Source: an uncultured Gammaproteobacteria bacterium (GTDB taxonomy: Bacteria > Pseudomonadota > Gammaproteobacteria > Pseudomonadales > Pseudohongiellaceae). From it: DNA of 5,383 nucleotides. Made by a program: the position numbers and the translations under genes. The stretch covers positions 1 through 5,383 of the forward strand of contig CAIYIP010000410.1 in the NCBI GenBank assembly GCA_903926285.1, given 5' to 3'. A model generated the notes under the pieces. The model did no database searches. It saw only the letters and a program-made list of their open reading frames with translations, and was not told the origin of the DNA. Below are positions 1 through 5,383 of the stretch, in pieces (position 1 is the stretch's first letter; every line of letters begins with the position of its first letter).

Positions 1-1
1 C

Positions 2-721
2 CCTTACGACACCACACGTGCGCGTGAAGAGGATCTCGTCAACTTGCTTGATGCCATCATGAATGAATCACCACCTGATTCTGTCGGTGTGGTTGACACC
101 ATGGGCTGTGCACTGCCCGAAGCCATCAAGTACATGGTGCGGCTGGTACGCAAGCTCACCGGCCTGCCAGTAGAAATTCATACCCACAACGATTTTGGTA
201 TGGGTGTTGCGACTGAGCTCGCCGCAGTTGAAGCGGGTGCCACGGTAGTACACAGTTGTGTGAACGGCCTCGGTGAGCGCACAGGCAACGCTGCGATGGA
301 AGAACTCGTGCTGGCGCTCGAAGTGCTCTACGGCATTCCGATGAACTACAACATGAAAAAATTCCCTGAGCTGTTTGCACTGGTATCAAAGATGAGCAAC
401 ATTCCGATCGCAGTGAACAAACCCGTTGGTGGTTCACGCAACTTCACGCGCGAATCCGGCATCGGTGTCGATCTTGTGATCAAGGAGCCGCTCGCAATGT
501 TCGGTACTCATCCTGCTCTGACCGGCCGTACTGGCGACATCGTACTCGGCAAGAAAAGTGGCAAGCGTTCAGTAACTTTTAGTCTCGAACAGATGGGCAT
601 CAACGACACGGCTGATGACAAGGTGTCGGAGATTCTGCTGAAGGTGAAGGAACTCGGCATCAAGAAAAAAACCATTATCACCGATGATGAGTTCAAGGCG
701 ATTGTCAAAGCAGTACTTTAG
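2..721 (+). CDS. LeuA/homocitrate synthase/HMG-CoA lyase-type enzyme, C-terminal part (5' truncated)
   Basis: The frame is open from base 2 to the TAG at 719-721, giving 239 residues. The true start lies off the left edge. The fragment carries the second half of an HMGL-like TIM barrel (PF00682 type). It shows DTMGCALP (fragment residues ~32-39), the metal-binding HTHND (60-64; the two His are the expected divalent-metal ligands), and NGLGERTGN (88-96), whose Asn completes the metal site in this family. LGKKSGK (182-188) corresponds to the LGKHSG element of isopropylmalate and homocitrate synthases. These enzymes condense acetyl-CoA or pyruvate-derived units with 2-oxo acids, or cleave HMG-CoA-like substrates. 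The protein ends soon after the barrel and helical subdomain, so it lacks the ~120-residue LeuA leucine-sensing domain. That argues against canonical LeuA and for a homocitrate-synthase-like or uncharacterised LeuA-family member. Substrate cannot be assigned. It is followed 21 bases downstream by a strong terminator. Confidence 0.9.
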   Translation, partial: PYDTTRAREEDLVNLLDAIMNESPPDSVGVVDTMGCALPEAIKYMVRLVRKLTGLPVEIHTHNDFGMGVATELAAVEAGATVVHSCVNGLGERTGNAAMEELVLALEVLYGIPMNYNMKKFPELFALVSKMSNIPIAVNKPVGGSRNFTRESGIGVDLVIKEPLAMFGTHPALTGRTGDIVLGKKSGKRSVTFSLEQMGINDTADDKVSEILLKVKELGIKKKTIITDDEFKAIVKAVL

Positions 722-742
722 AACTTAGCTGGATCGCAACAC

Positions 743-769
743 AAAAAGGGCTCTTCGGAGCCCTTTTTT
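743..769 (+). terminator. Rho-independent terminator with UUCG tetraloop, probably bidirectional
   Basis: A GGGCTC stem, a TTCG loop closed by C-G, and a GAGCCC arm are followed by six T (764-769). Five A precede the left arm (743-747), so the stem can extend to 11 pairs and the reverse strand also reads hairpin plus T-run. It lies between the converging LeuA-like gene (stop at 721) and the minus-strand PF04120 gene (stop at 818), so it can terminate both transcripts. Confidence 0.9.
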
Positions 770-817
770 ATGCAGCAGAATTTGCGTTGGCTACGCGTGG
801 AAACTGCGCCTTTTATT

Positions 818-1228
818 TCAGGGCTCAGGAGTTCCTGTGTCCAGATCGCCGCGAACGAGACCGGCACGCGCAGCACTTGCCAGCGCTTCATACTTGAGTT
901 TGAACTCATGGAGGTTGTCTTCTTCAAGCTCTTCAAGGTCGAGCAAAACGTTATGCGCCCCGTGGGTGGCGCGGATCAGCTCATCAAGTTTTACATGAAT
1001 TGCCTGAGTGTCGCGGTTCTGGGTGTTCTGGATCAGGAACACCATAAGAAAGGTGATGATGGTTGTTGCCGTGTTGATAACCAACTGCCAGGTATCACTA
1101 AAGCCAAAGATGGGACCCGTGATGATCCAGGTAGCAATCGCAGCAACCGCGAGCGCAAAAACCAGTGGGCGTCCGCAAAAATGCGCCGCTCCCTTTGCAA
1201 ATCTTGAATACCAACTAACATTGTGCAT
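818..1228 (-). CDS. Low affinity iron permease family membrane protein (PF04120-like)
   Basis: The product is a 136-residue inner-membrane protein. Two hydrophobic segments are visible (about residues 22-38 and 48-67), joined by the highly characteristic FGFSDTWQLVINT (41-53). FLIQNTQNRD (64-73) and LDELIRA (81-87) follow, then an acidic helical tail containing LLDLEELEED. This pattern matches the bacterial 'low affinity iron permease' family, named after fungal Fet4-type transporters. The bacterial members are short and their transport role is, to my knowledge, mostly inferred from the name. The ATG at 1226-1228 is preceded five bases upstream by AGGAAGG (1234-1240 on the minus strand), a very good ribosome binding site that fixes the start. 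It sits 64 bases downstream of the small peptide gene on the same strand, so the two could share a transcript. No iron-box (Fur-like) palindrome stood out upstream. The family call is firm; the function is not. Confidence 0.93.
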   Translation of the reverse strand: MHNVSWYSRFAKGAAHFCGRPLVFALAVAAIATWIITGPIFGFSDTWQLVINTATTIITFLMVFLIQNTQNRDTQAIHVKLDELIRATHGAHNVLLDLEELEEDNLHEFKLKYEALASAARAGLVRGDLDTGTPEP

Positions 1229-1292
1229 ATTTTCCTTCCTCTAAATCTGCGTCAGCGTAAATCAGGGATAGGCTGCCGCCAGGATGCCGCAA

Positions 1293-1448
1293 TTATTCGG
1301 AGTTGCTGCATTTTGGTGGTGCTCTGCCCCCGGTGTCACATTCTGGTGGTTTGTCCCGTCCTGCCAGTACCACGACGGGCAATGGCCCTTGTACAAAAGC
1401 ATGCAAACTGCGCAGTCCCAAGAGCGCGAGGACCAATAACTTTTTCAT
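1293..1448 (-). CDS. Small exported-looking peptide with duplicated PPxC module (51 aa), hypothetical
   Basis: Reading the minus strand from ATG at 1446-1448 to TAA at 1293-1295 gives 51 residues starting MKKLLVLALLGLRSLHAFVQ. Two Lys followed by a Leu/Val/Ala-rich core and an Ala at residue 17 (S-L-H-A) look like a Sec signal peptide with a signal peptidase I site. The predicted mature part is ~34 residues, rich in Pro, Gly and charged residues. It has exactly two Cys (37 and 47), each in the context P-P-x-C (34-37 PPEC, 44-47 PPKC). A GAGG Shine-Dalgarno lies eight bases upstream (1457-1460). Longer + strand frames overlap it but lack comparable start or composition signals. I do not recognise a named family. 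The gene lies between the NTF2-like gene and the PF04120 gene, on their strand. Two Cys ten residues apart could form a periplasmic disulfide or a metal site; that is inference. It could also be a chance frame, since it is short. Confidence 0.6.
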   Translation of the reverse strand: MKKLLVLALLGLRSLHAFVQGPLPVVVLAGRDKPPECDTGGRAPPKCSNSE

Positions 1449-1456
1449 TTGGTTCG

Positions 1457-1460
1457 CCTC
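1457..1460 (-). promoter_or_regulatory. Shine-Dalgarno GAGG for the 51-residue peptide gene
   Basis: On the minus strand GAGG is followed by eight bases and then ATG at 1448. The spacing is normal for a ribosome binding site. It is one of the main reasons for preferring this short frame over the longer overlapping + strand frames, which begin without such a site. Confidence 0.45.
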
Positions 1461-1545
1461 GTATTGGTCAGGTTTAAAGATGAATAAAAGTTTGCGCCAG
1501 CAACGCTAGCTAACAGACCGACAAACTGCAGCGCAACGGGGCTTG

Positions 1546-1995
1546 TCACTCAGGCATACGCGAAGAATGATGATCTACGATCAGCCACTTGTCGCCGACC
1601 TTGCGATACACAAAACTATAGCGCAGTGTGAGCGGATCATTCGTACCAAACCGCGTTACATAATTTCCGGTGTTGACCGCCGTGTCACCAAACACACGGA
1701 TATGCATCGGCTCGACAAACGCCATGGTAGGAGGGTTGGCGACTGTGGCTGCAAAATATTCGCGTATCAGTTCAGCACCCTGACGCAGCACAGGTGAAAC
1801 CGTACCATGCAGAATAGCGTCCTTGTCGTACAGCGACACCATGTAATCGGCGTCACCCTTGCCGATACCTTCAACCCATGCTTGGGCTGCAGCACGCACT
1901 TCATCTTCAGAAGCGGCGCAGCTGAAGGTGCTGCCAAGCAATGCTACAGCAAGCAGGCAGGTGCGGATGCAAGTTGAAGTGCTGGAAGTCTGCAT
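1546..1995 (-). CDS. Exported NTF2-like protein of the SnoaL / CaMKII association-domain type
   Basis: With the start at 1993-1995 the product is 149 residues. An N-terminal hydrophobic stretch (RTCLLAVALLGSTFSCAAS, about 11-29) looks like a signal peptide with cleavage near the Ala-Ala-Ser, so the mature protein is probably periplasmic. The rest is one NTF2-like cone fold: a helix with AWVEGIGKGDADYMVSLY (39-56), DAILHGTVSPVLRQG (59-73), IREYF (77-81), IRVFGDTAVNTGNYV (99-113), and a strongly conserved C-terminal strand pair SFVYRK..DKWLIVDHHSSRMPE. The closing WLIVDHHSS is typical of SgcJ/EcaC and CaMKII-association-domain-like proteins. These bind small ligands or oligomerise; no specific reaction can be assigned. 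An in-frame ATG at 2047-2049 would add 18 residues ahead of the signal peptide, but a candidate promoter places transcription start at about that codon, so I prefer the inner start. Neither start has a strong Shine-Dalgarno. Confidence 0.85.
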   Translation of the reverse strand: MQTSSTSTCIRTCLLAVALLGSTFSCAASEDEVRAAAQAWVEGIGKGDADYMVSLYDKDAILHGTVSPVLRQGAELIREYFAATVANPPTMAFVEPMHIRVFGDTAVNTGNYVTRFGTNDPLTLRYSFVYRKVGDKWLIVDHHSSRMPE

Positions 1996-2055
1996 AATAT
2001 GAGTGCTCAGTTGCCCCGGGGCGCTTTGATCTATTTGATCGGGTGGCATTGCCGG

Positions 2056-2085
2056 TTTATATCACGAAGGGTTTTTGACCCGCAA
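2056..2085 (-). promoter_or_regulatory. Candidate sigma70 promoter for the NTF2-like gene
   Basis: On the minus strand TTGCGG (2080-2085) is followed by 18 bases and TATAAA (2056-2061). Both boxes are close to the sigma70 consensus. The predicted transcript starts near 2048-2050, about 54 bases upstream of the ATG at 1995 and virtually at the alternative ATG at 2049. A small GGGT/ACCC inverted repeat (2069-2081) lies in the spacer. The promoter makes this gene separable from the upstream malonyl-CoA decarboxylase gene. Confidence 0.5.
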
Positions 2086-2140
2086 TTAAAGCCGATGCAT
2101 GACCTGCCGCTGTAGATGTTTTTGAACCCAGCGTAAGAAG

Positions 2141-3463
2141 CTAGCTCAACAACTGCTGAATCCCTGAAGAAAAAATCACCTTGTTCTGATGTTCATACGC
2201 TTCATGATTCCGTGCGAGGGTCTGTTTATCGTAAACATAGTTAACCATGAGTCCTGCGGACTGCAGCAGGCCATGGTCGGAACTATCTGCCATCCAGTTG
2301 ACGCGCTCCAGCCGTGCCCCATTGCCGAGATGGAAGCGAGCCACCGGATCAGCAGGCTTGGCGCCGCTTTTGGCATTTACCAGATAATAAGCGCATAAAC
2401 GTGGCAATACTTTATAGAGTACACCGTTGCTGTTGACGACACTGCGCATGGAGCTGGCCGTGAGCAAGGCATTGATGGCCTGTGCTTCATCGGTGTTTAG
2501 CAGCGTGTCGACTTTGTCGACTGCCTTAAGCCAGTTCATGAAACCTGGAACCGGCGAGAGCGTCACAAAATTGCTGATATCAGACCGTACAGCAGTGAGA
2601 TGATCGACCACCTGCTTGATCAGGAAATTACCAAACGAAACACCGCGCAAGCCAAGCAGGCAGTTATTGATTGAATAAAACACCGCAGTATCAGCGTCGA
2701 GAGCCTCAGCACCCGGGGGGGCCTGTTGCAACAAATTGGCAATGTTGCTGCTCATTGAATTGGTCAGTGCGACTTCGACAAAAATCAGCGGTACATCAAC
2801 AATTGCTGGATGAAAAAAACCATAACAAAAACGATCACGCTCCAGCCTGCGTCGGAGATCGGCCCAACCTGTGATTGCATGCACTGATTCATACTGGATC
2901 AGTTTTTCGAGGATCAGCGCCGGGGTTTGCCAGTCAATGCGCCGCAGTTCGAGAAAGCCCCGGTTGAACCACGCGCGGAACAAGCTGAGCAATTCCTGGT
3001 CCAGCAAAGTGAACTCGGGCTCTTGCGCCATGAGTCTATGCAGATCCTCGCGCATTGCGATGAGTGCCATCGTGCCCTCAGGTGCGGTATTCAGCGTGCG
3101 AAACAATTCCATACGCAGAGGTTCACTCGCAAGCGCCAGATTGTGGAGCGTCAACTGGGAGCCGAGGGCTTGATAATCGGTAATCGCCTGATTAACGCTG
3201 TCTGTATCAGCCCTGAGCTCAGCATGCAGGTAGCGAAAAAACAGTTTCTTGTTGTCGGCGGATGCCCGGTTGAACAGAAGCAGTATTTCTTCGGCTATCG
3301 CTACTGATGAAGCCTCGCCCTTCAGTTGCAACAGTGTCCCGCATAAGTTGCTGATGATTTCGGCAAAGCTTTGCTTCTTCTGGAATTTGAGCAGCTCCAG
3401 GGTTCCCATACCCAGAGACGTGAGTTTCTGCCTGAGTTTGAGAAGGGAAGAGGGGGTGTGCAT
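2141..3463 (-). CDS. Malonyl-CoA decarboxylase
   Basis: The product is a 440-residue cytoplasmic enzyme converting malonyl-CoA to acetyl-CoA and CO2, and matches the full length of bacterial members of PF05292. The N-terminal ~200 residues are the helical oligomerisation domain. The rest is the GNAT-like catalytic domain. Recognisable blocks are FFHPAIVDVPLIFVEVALT (216-234), VFYSINNCLLGLRGVSFGNFLIKQVV (261-286), FVTLSPVPGFMNWL (299-312), and ARFHLGNGARLERVNWMAD (375-393), followed by SAGLMVNYVYD and NHEAY. By alignment from memory, Ser264 (in YSIN) and His378 (in FHLGNGA) occupy the positions of the catalytic Ser and His of human MLYCD. No catalytic block is missing. The ATG at 3461-3463 has AGGAG (3471-3475) seven bases upstream. 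The gene stands alone: no malonyl-CoA synthetase (matB) or malonate transporter adjoins it here. It is divergent from the FAH-family gene, 145 bases apart, and lies upstream of the NTF2-like gene on the same strand. Confidence 0.96.
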   Translation of the reverse strand: MHTPSSLLKLRQKLTSLGMGTLELLKFQKKQSFAEIISNLCGTLLQLKGEASSVAIAEEILLLFNRASADNKKLFFRYLHAELRADTDSVNQAITDYQALGSQLTLHNLALASEPLRMELFRTLNTAPEGTMALIAMREDLHRLMAQEPEFTLLDQELLSLFRAWFNRGFLELRRIDWQTPALILEKLIQYESVHAITGWADLRRRLERDRFCYGFFHPAIVDVPLIFVEVALTNSMSSNIANLLQQAPPGAEALDADTAVFYSINNCLLGLRGVSFGNFLIKQVVDHLTAVRSDISNFVTLSPVPGFMNWLKAVDKVDTLLNTDEAQAINALLTASSMRSVVNSNGVLYKVLPRLCAYYLVNAKSGAKPADPVARFHLGNGARLERVNWMADSSDHGLLQSAGLMVNYVYDKQTLARNHEAYEHQNKVIFSSGIQQLLS

Positions 3464-3570
3464 GGATAAGCTCCTTATGCAAAGTGCGCTTTCGTTTGCA
3501 ACTACTGTCGTCTACTATTCTGCCAGTTAAAACACAGGGATGACCTGCGCATTTTTGTGGTGAAAGATGG

Positions 3571-3576
3571 GATAAT
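3571..3576 (+). promoter_or_regulatory. Possible -10 element for the FAH-family gene
   Basis: GATAAT is preceded by GG and sits 32 bases before the ATG at 3609, a reasonable position for a -10 box. No good -35 hexamer is visible at 16-18 bases upstream (the region reads around gcgcat), so this is weak. It lies in the 145-base divergent region shared with the malonyl-CoA decarboxylase gene. I could not find a convincing promoter for that gene in the other direction. Confidence 0.3.
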
Positions 3577-3608
3577 GGCCCCTCCTTTTTTCAACTGCAG
3601 AAACCAGT

Positions 3609-4292
3609 ATGAGTTACATTTTTCCACCTCCGCCTGTATCCGCTATACCCATCCATGCCAGCTCGCATTGGTTTCCCGTGCATCGCATTTACTGCGTGGG
3701 GAAAAATTATGCCGCCCATGCACGCGAAATGGGTTCCGATCCGACTAAGGAAGTACCGTGTTTTTTTACCAAACCTGCTGATGCCATTGTCACAAACGAT
3801 GCCATGCCGTATCCACCGGTTACGAGCAACCTGCATTATGAAGGTGAGCTCGTGATTGCAATTGGCAAGCGCGGTGCTGATATTGCCGTGGCCGACGCAC
3901 TGGACCATGTGTATGGCTATGCGCTGGGCCTCGATATGACAAGACGTGACTTGCAGACAGAAGCGGGCCGCAACGGGCAACCCTGGGATACCGGAAAGGC
4001 CTTTGATTTTTCAGCACCCATATCGGCAATTTATCCGGCAACACAAGTGGGGCATATCAGTAGCGGTCGTATCCAGCTCTGGGTTAACGACAACCTAAGG
4101 CAGGATTCGGATATTAGCGACCTGATCTGGGACTGTCCGCAGATCATCAGCGAATTGTCCAAACTGTTTACCTTACAGGAAGGTGATCTCATTTTTACGG
4201 GTACTCCGGCGGGCGTTGGTCCTGTGGTGGCCGGGGATGTCATCAAACTGAGCATAGAAAAACTCGGAACACTGCTGACGCGTATCTGTTAA
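3609..4292 (+). CDS. Fumarylacetoacetate hydrolase family protein, fumarylpyruvate hydrolase-like
   Basis: The product is 227 residues, the usual size of short single-domain FAH-superfamily enzymes (COG0179), which cleave C-C bonds in 2,4-diketo acids such as fumarylpyruvate or decarboxylate oxaloacetate. The start MSYIFPPPPVSAIPI and the block HRIYCVGKNYAAHAREMG (25-42) resemble NagK-type fumarylpyruvate hydrolases. The metal site is intact: LHYEGE gives Glu78 and Glu80, and GYALGLDMTRRDLQ gives Asp109. GKAFDFSAP (129-137) supplies the conserved Lys130. EGDLIFTGTPAGVGPV (191-206) is the family signature near the C terminus. The Shine-Dalgarno is poor (CAGAAACCAGT precedes ATG), but the N-terminal match supports this start. 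The usual partner, a maleylpyruvate isomerase or gentisate dioxygenase, is absent here, so the natural substrate is uncertain. The next gene follows 53 bases downstream on the same strand. Family confident; exact substrate not. Confidence 0.93.
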   Translation: MSYIFPPPPVSAIPIHASSHWFPVHRIYCVGKNYAAHAREMGSDPTKEVPCFFTKPADAIVTNDAMPYPPVTSNLHYEGELVIAIGKRGADIAVADALDHVYGYALGLDMTRRDLQTEAGRNGQPWDTGKAFDFSAPISAIYPATQVGHISSGRIQLWVNDNLRQDSDISDLIWDCPQIISELSKLFTLQEGDLIFTGTPAGVGPVVAGDVIKLSIEKLGTLLTRIC

Positions 4293-4345
4293 CTTGCGCC
4301 AGCTAAAACCAGCTTGAAAAATCCAACCGGATATAAGGAAACGGG

Positions 4346-5302
4346 ATGTTCTCTTTCTTTCGCAACAAAACCACGTTATCCACCACTGCGCCAACGCCAG
4401 CAGTTGAAATAGCCGACGCTGCACCAGAGGTAATGACAACCGTGCCCGTGGAAGAACCGAAAGTCCTGTTATGTTTTCCGCCGGGACACTTCTATTCACC
4501 CATAGTGGATCCTGCAACCTTGCGCGAAAAACAGGATGAAATCTGGAGTGGTGCAAAGAACATCCTGGGCATAGATTTCAACGATGCCAATCACATCCAT
4601 CTGTTGACTACAGTGTTTCCTCGCTACATTGGCGGTTATAACTATCCCGACGCGCTGGATGAAAATGCTGACCTTACCCAATATTTTACCCAGAATTCAC
4701 AATTCAGCTGGCTCGACTCGCGCACGCTGCTCGTATTGTTGCAGCATCTACGGCCACAGCGTATTGTCGAAATTGGCAGTGGCTTTTCCTCGCTGCTGAC
4801 GGCTGATGTGAACAATCGACTGTTGCAGAACACGGCGAAATTCTCCTGTATCGAACCCTATCCACGCGAGTTTTTGCGCAAGCCCCTGCCGGGTTTGCAC
4901 GAACTGCTGATCCAGAAAGTGGAAGACCTGCCGATCAGTTATTTTGCCGAACTCGCGCCGGGCGACATCCTGTTCATCGATTCATCACATGTGGCGAAAA
5001 CAGGCAGCGACGTCAATTACCTCGTGTTCGAAATTCTGCCGCGACTGCAACCGGGAGTTATTGTGCATATCCACGATATTTTTCTGCCGCATGAATATCC
5101 AAAGGACTGGGTGCTCGACGACAACAGGAGCTGGAACGAGCAATATCTGATCCGCGCCCTGCTGATGTACTCCACAGCATTCAAGGTCTATTTTGGTTGC
5201 GCCTATGCGTTCACGCGTTACCCGCGTCTCATCGAGGCTGCCCTGCATCTGGAAGAAGGCGGCGTTTATGGTGGTGGCAGTTTGTGGCTTGAACGTATCT
5301 GA
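4346..5302 (+). CDS. Class I SAM-dependent methyltransferase (Methyltransf_24-like)
   Basis: The product is 318 residues and probably cytoplasmic. After MFSFFRNK comes a Thr/Pro/Ala/Val/Glu-rich, presumably disordered segment (about 9-38). Next are CFPPGHFYSPIVDPATL (43-59) and a helical region with FPRYIGGYNYP (91-101). The Rossmann domain starts at RIVEIGSGFSSLL (139-151), which is motif I for S-adenosylmethionine binding. CIEPYP (168-173) supplies the acidic residue expected to hold the ribose, and GDILFIDSSHVAKTGSDVNYL (206-226) is the central strand and post-motif region. GVIVHIHDIFLPHEYP (237-252) carries an Asp/His pair at the likely active site, and the protein ends GGGSLWLERI. The transferred methyl group's acceptor is unknown; related proteins often sit among glycan or natural-product genes, but none is visible here. 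AAGGAA (4335-4340) lies five bases before the ATG. It follows the FAH-family gene by 53 bases with no terminator between, so co-transcription is likely. Confidence 0.9.
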   Translation: MFSFFRNKTTLSTTAPTPAVEIADAAPEVMTTVPVEEPKVLLCFPPGHFYSPIVDPATLREKQDEIWSGAKNILGIDFNDANHIHLLTTVFPRYIGGYNYPDALDENADLTQYFTQNSQFSWLDSRTLLVLLQHLRPQRIVEIGSGFSSLLTADVNNRLLQNTAKFSCIEPYPREFLRKPLPGLHELLIQKVEDLPISYFAELAPGDILFIDSSHVAKTGSDVNYLVFEILPRLQPGVIVHIHDIFLPHEYPKDWVLDDNRSWNEQYLIRALLMYSTAFKVYFGCAYAFTRYPRLIEAALHLEEGGVYGGGSLWLERI

Positions 5303-5383
5303 ACTGGAAAGTTTCCGTCGCCAATAAGGCCAGGGTGCTCGCAACAGCCGAGCATGACCTTCAACTATTCAAGACGAATAACG
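5303..5383. other. Non-coding tail of the window
   Basis: The last 81 bases follow the methyltransferase stop. They contain an imperfect hairpin (TGCTCG 5336-5341 with CGAGCA 5349-5354, seven-base loop) that has no T-run, so it is not a convincing intrinsic terminator. No start with a ribosome binding site is visible. A further gene may begin beyond the right edge. Confidence 0.4.

Noticed and set aside
770..1207. 145-residue + strand open frame
   Set aside because: It lies almost wholly antisense to the well-conserved PF04120 gene, and its ATG overlaps the terminator tail.
1223..1509. Two overlapping + strand open frames (1223-1477, 84 residues; 1303-1509, 68 residues)
   Set aside because: Neither has a credible ribosome binding site or recognisable domain, the composition is Cys/Pro/Arg-rich as expected of a shadow frame, and the minus-strand 51-residue frame has better start signals.
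1491..1537. TTGCGC ... GCGCAA inverted repeat after the NTF2-like gene as a terminator
   Set aside because: The arms are six bases with a loop of over thirty bases and no T-run on the minus strand.
2013..2022. GCCCCGGGGC perfect palindrome upstream of the NTF2-like gene
   Set aside because: It is ten bases long and unspaced, could arise by chance or as a restriction-type site, and nothing around it supports an operator.
3502..3552. 16-codon minus-strand frame (MRRSSLCFNW...) upstream of malonyl-CoA decarboxylase as a possible leader peptide
   Set aside because: It has no Shine-Dalgarno at the right distance, no run of regulatory codons and no attenuator hairpin after it.
3580..3594. Strong AAAAGGAGGGG Shine-Dalgarno-like sequence on the minus strand
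   Set aside because: No ATG, GTG or TTG follows at suitable spacing with an open frame; the pyrimidine run is probably part of the FAH gene leader.
4173..4556. 127-residue minus-strand open frame across the FAH/methyltransferase junction
   Set aside because: It is antisense to two strongly supported genes and contains no recognisable motif.
5336..5354. TGCTCG/CGAGCA hairpin as a terminator after the methyltransferase
   Set aside because: The stem is only six pairs and no T-run follows.

Overview
This is an ordinary-looking bacterial chromosomal window with roughly balanced base composition. Protein-level resemblance and gene content (malonyl-CoA decarboxylase, fumarylpyruvate hydrolase-type FAH enzyme, small PF04120 'iron permease', CaMKII-association-like NTF2 protein) point to a proteobacterium, most likely a gammaproteobacterium. 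I cannot place it more precisely from sequence alone. I see no insertion sequence, CRISPR array, tRNA, rRNA or phage gene.

Layout from left to right: (1) the C-terminal ~239 residues of a LeuA/homocitrate-synthase/HMG-CoA-lyase-type enzyme on the + strand, running in from the left edge and ending in a strong UUCG-loop terminator. (2) Three minus-strand genes: a two-helix PF04120 membrane protein (818-1228), a 51-residue exported-looking peptide gene that overlaps longer but less plausible frames on the other strand (1293-1448), and a periplasmic NTF2-like/CaMKII-association-domain protein (1546-1995) with its own candidate promoter. (3) A full-length malonyl-CoA decarboxylase on the minus strand (2141-3463). 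(4) Divergent from it, on the + strand, a fumarylacetoacetate-hydrolase-family enzyme (3609-4292), followed 53 bases later by a class I SAM-dependent methyltransferase (4346-5302). The last 81 bases hold no gene I can support.

Functionally the window is a set of small metabolic units rather than one pathway. Three enzymes handle acyl-CoA or keto-acid chemistry: the LeuA-like carboxyltransferase/lyase, malonyl-CoA decarboxylase, and FAH-type hydrolase. They lie in separate transcription units and nothing in the sequence ties them together. The feature most likely to be missed or undescribed is the 51-residue peptide gene, with a signal-peptide-like start and a duplicated Pro-Pro-x-Cys module. 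I found no convincing multi-gene novel system.
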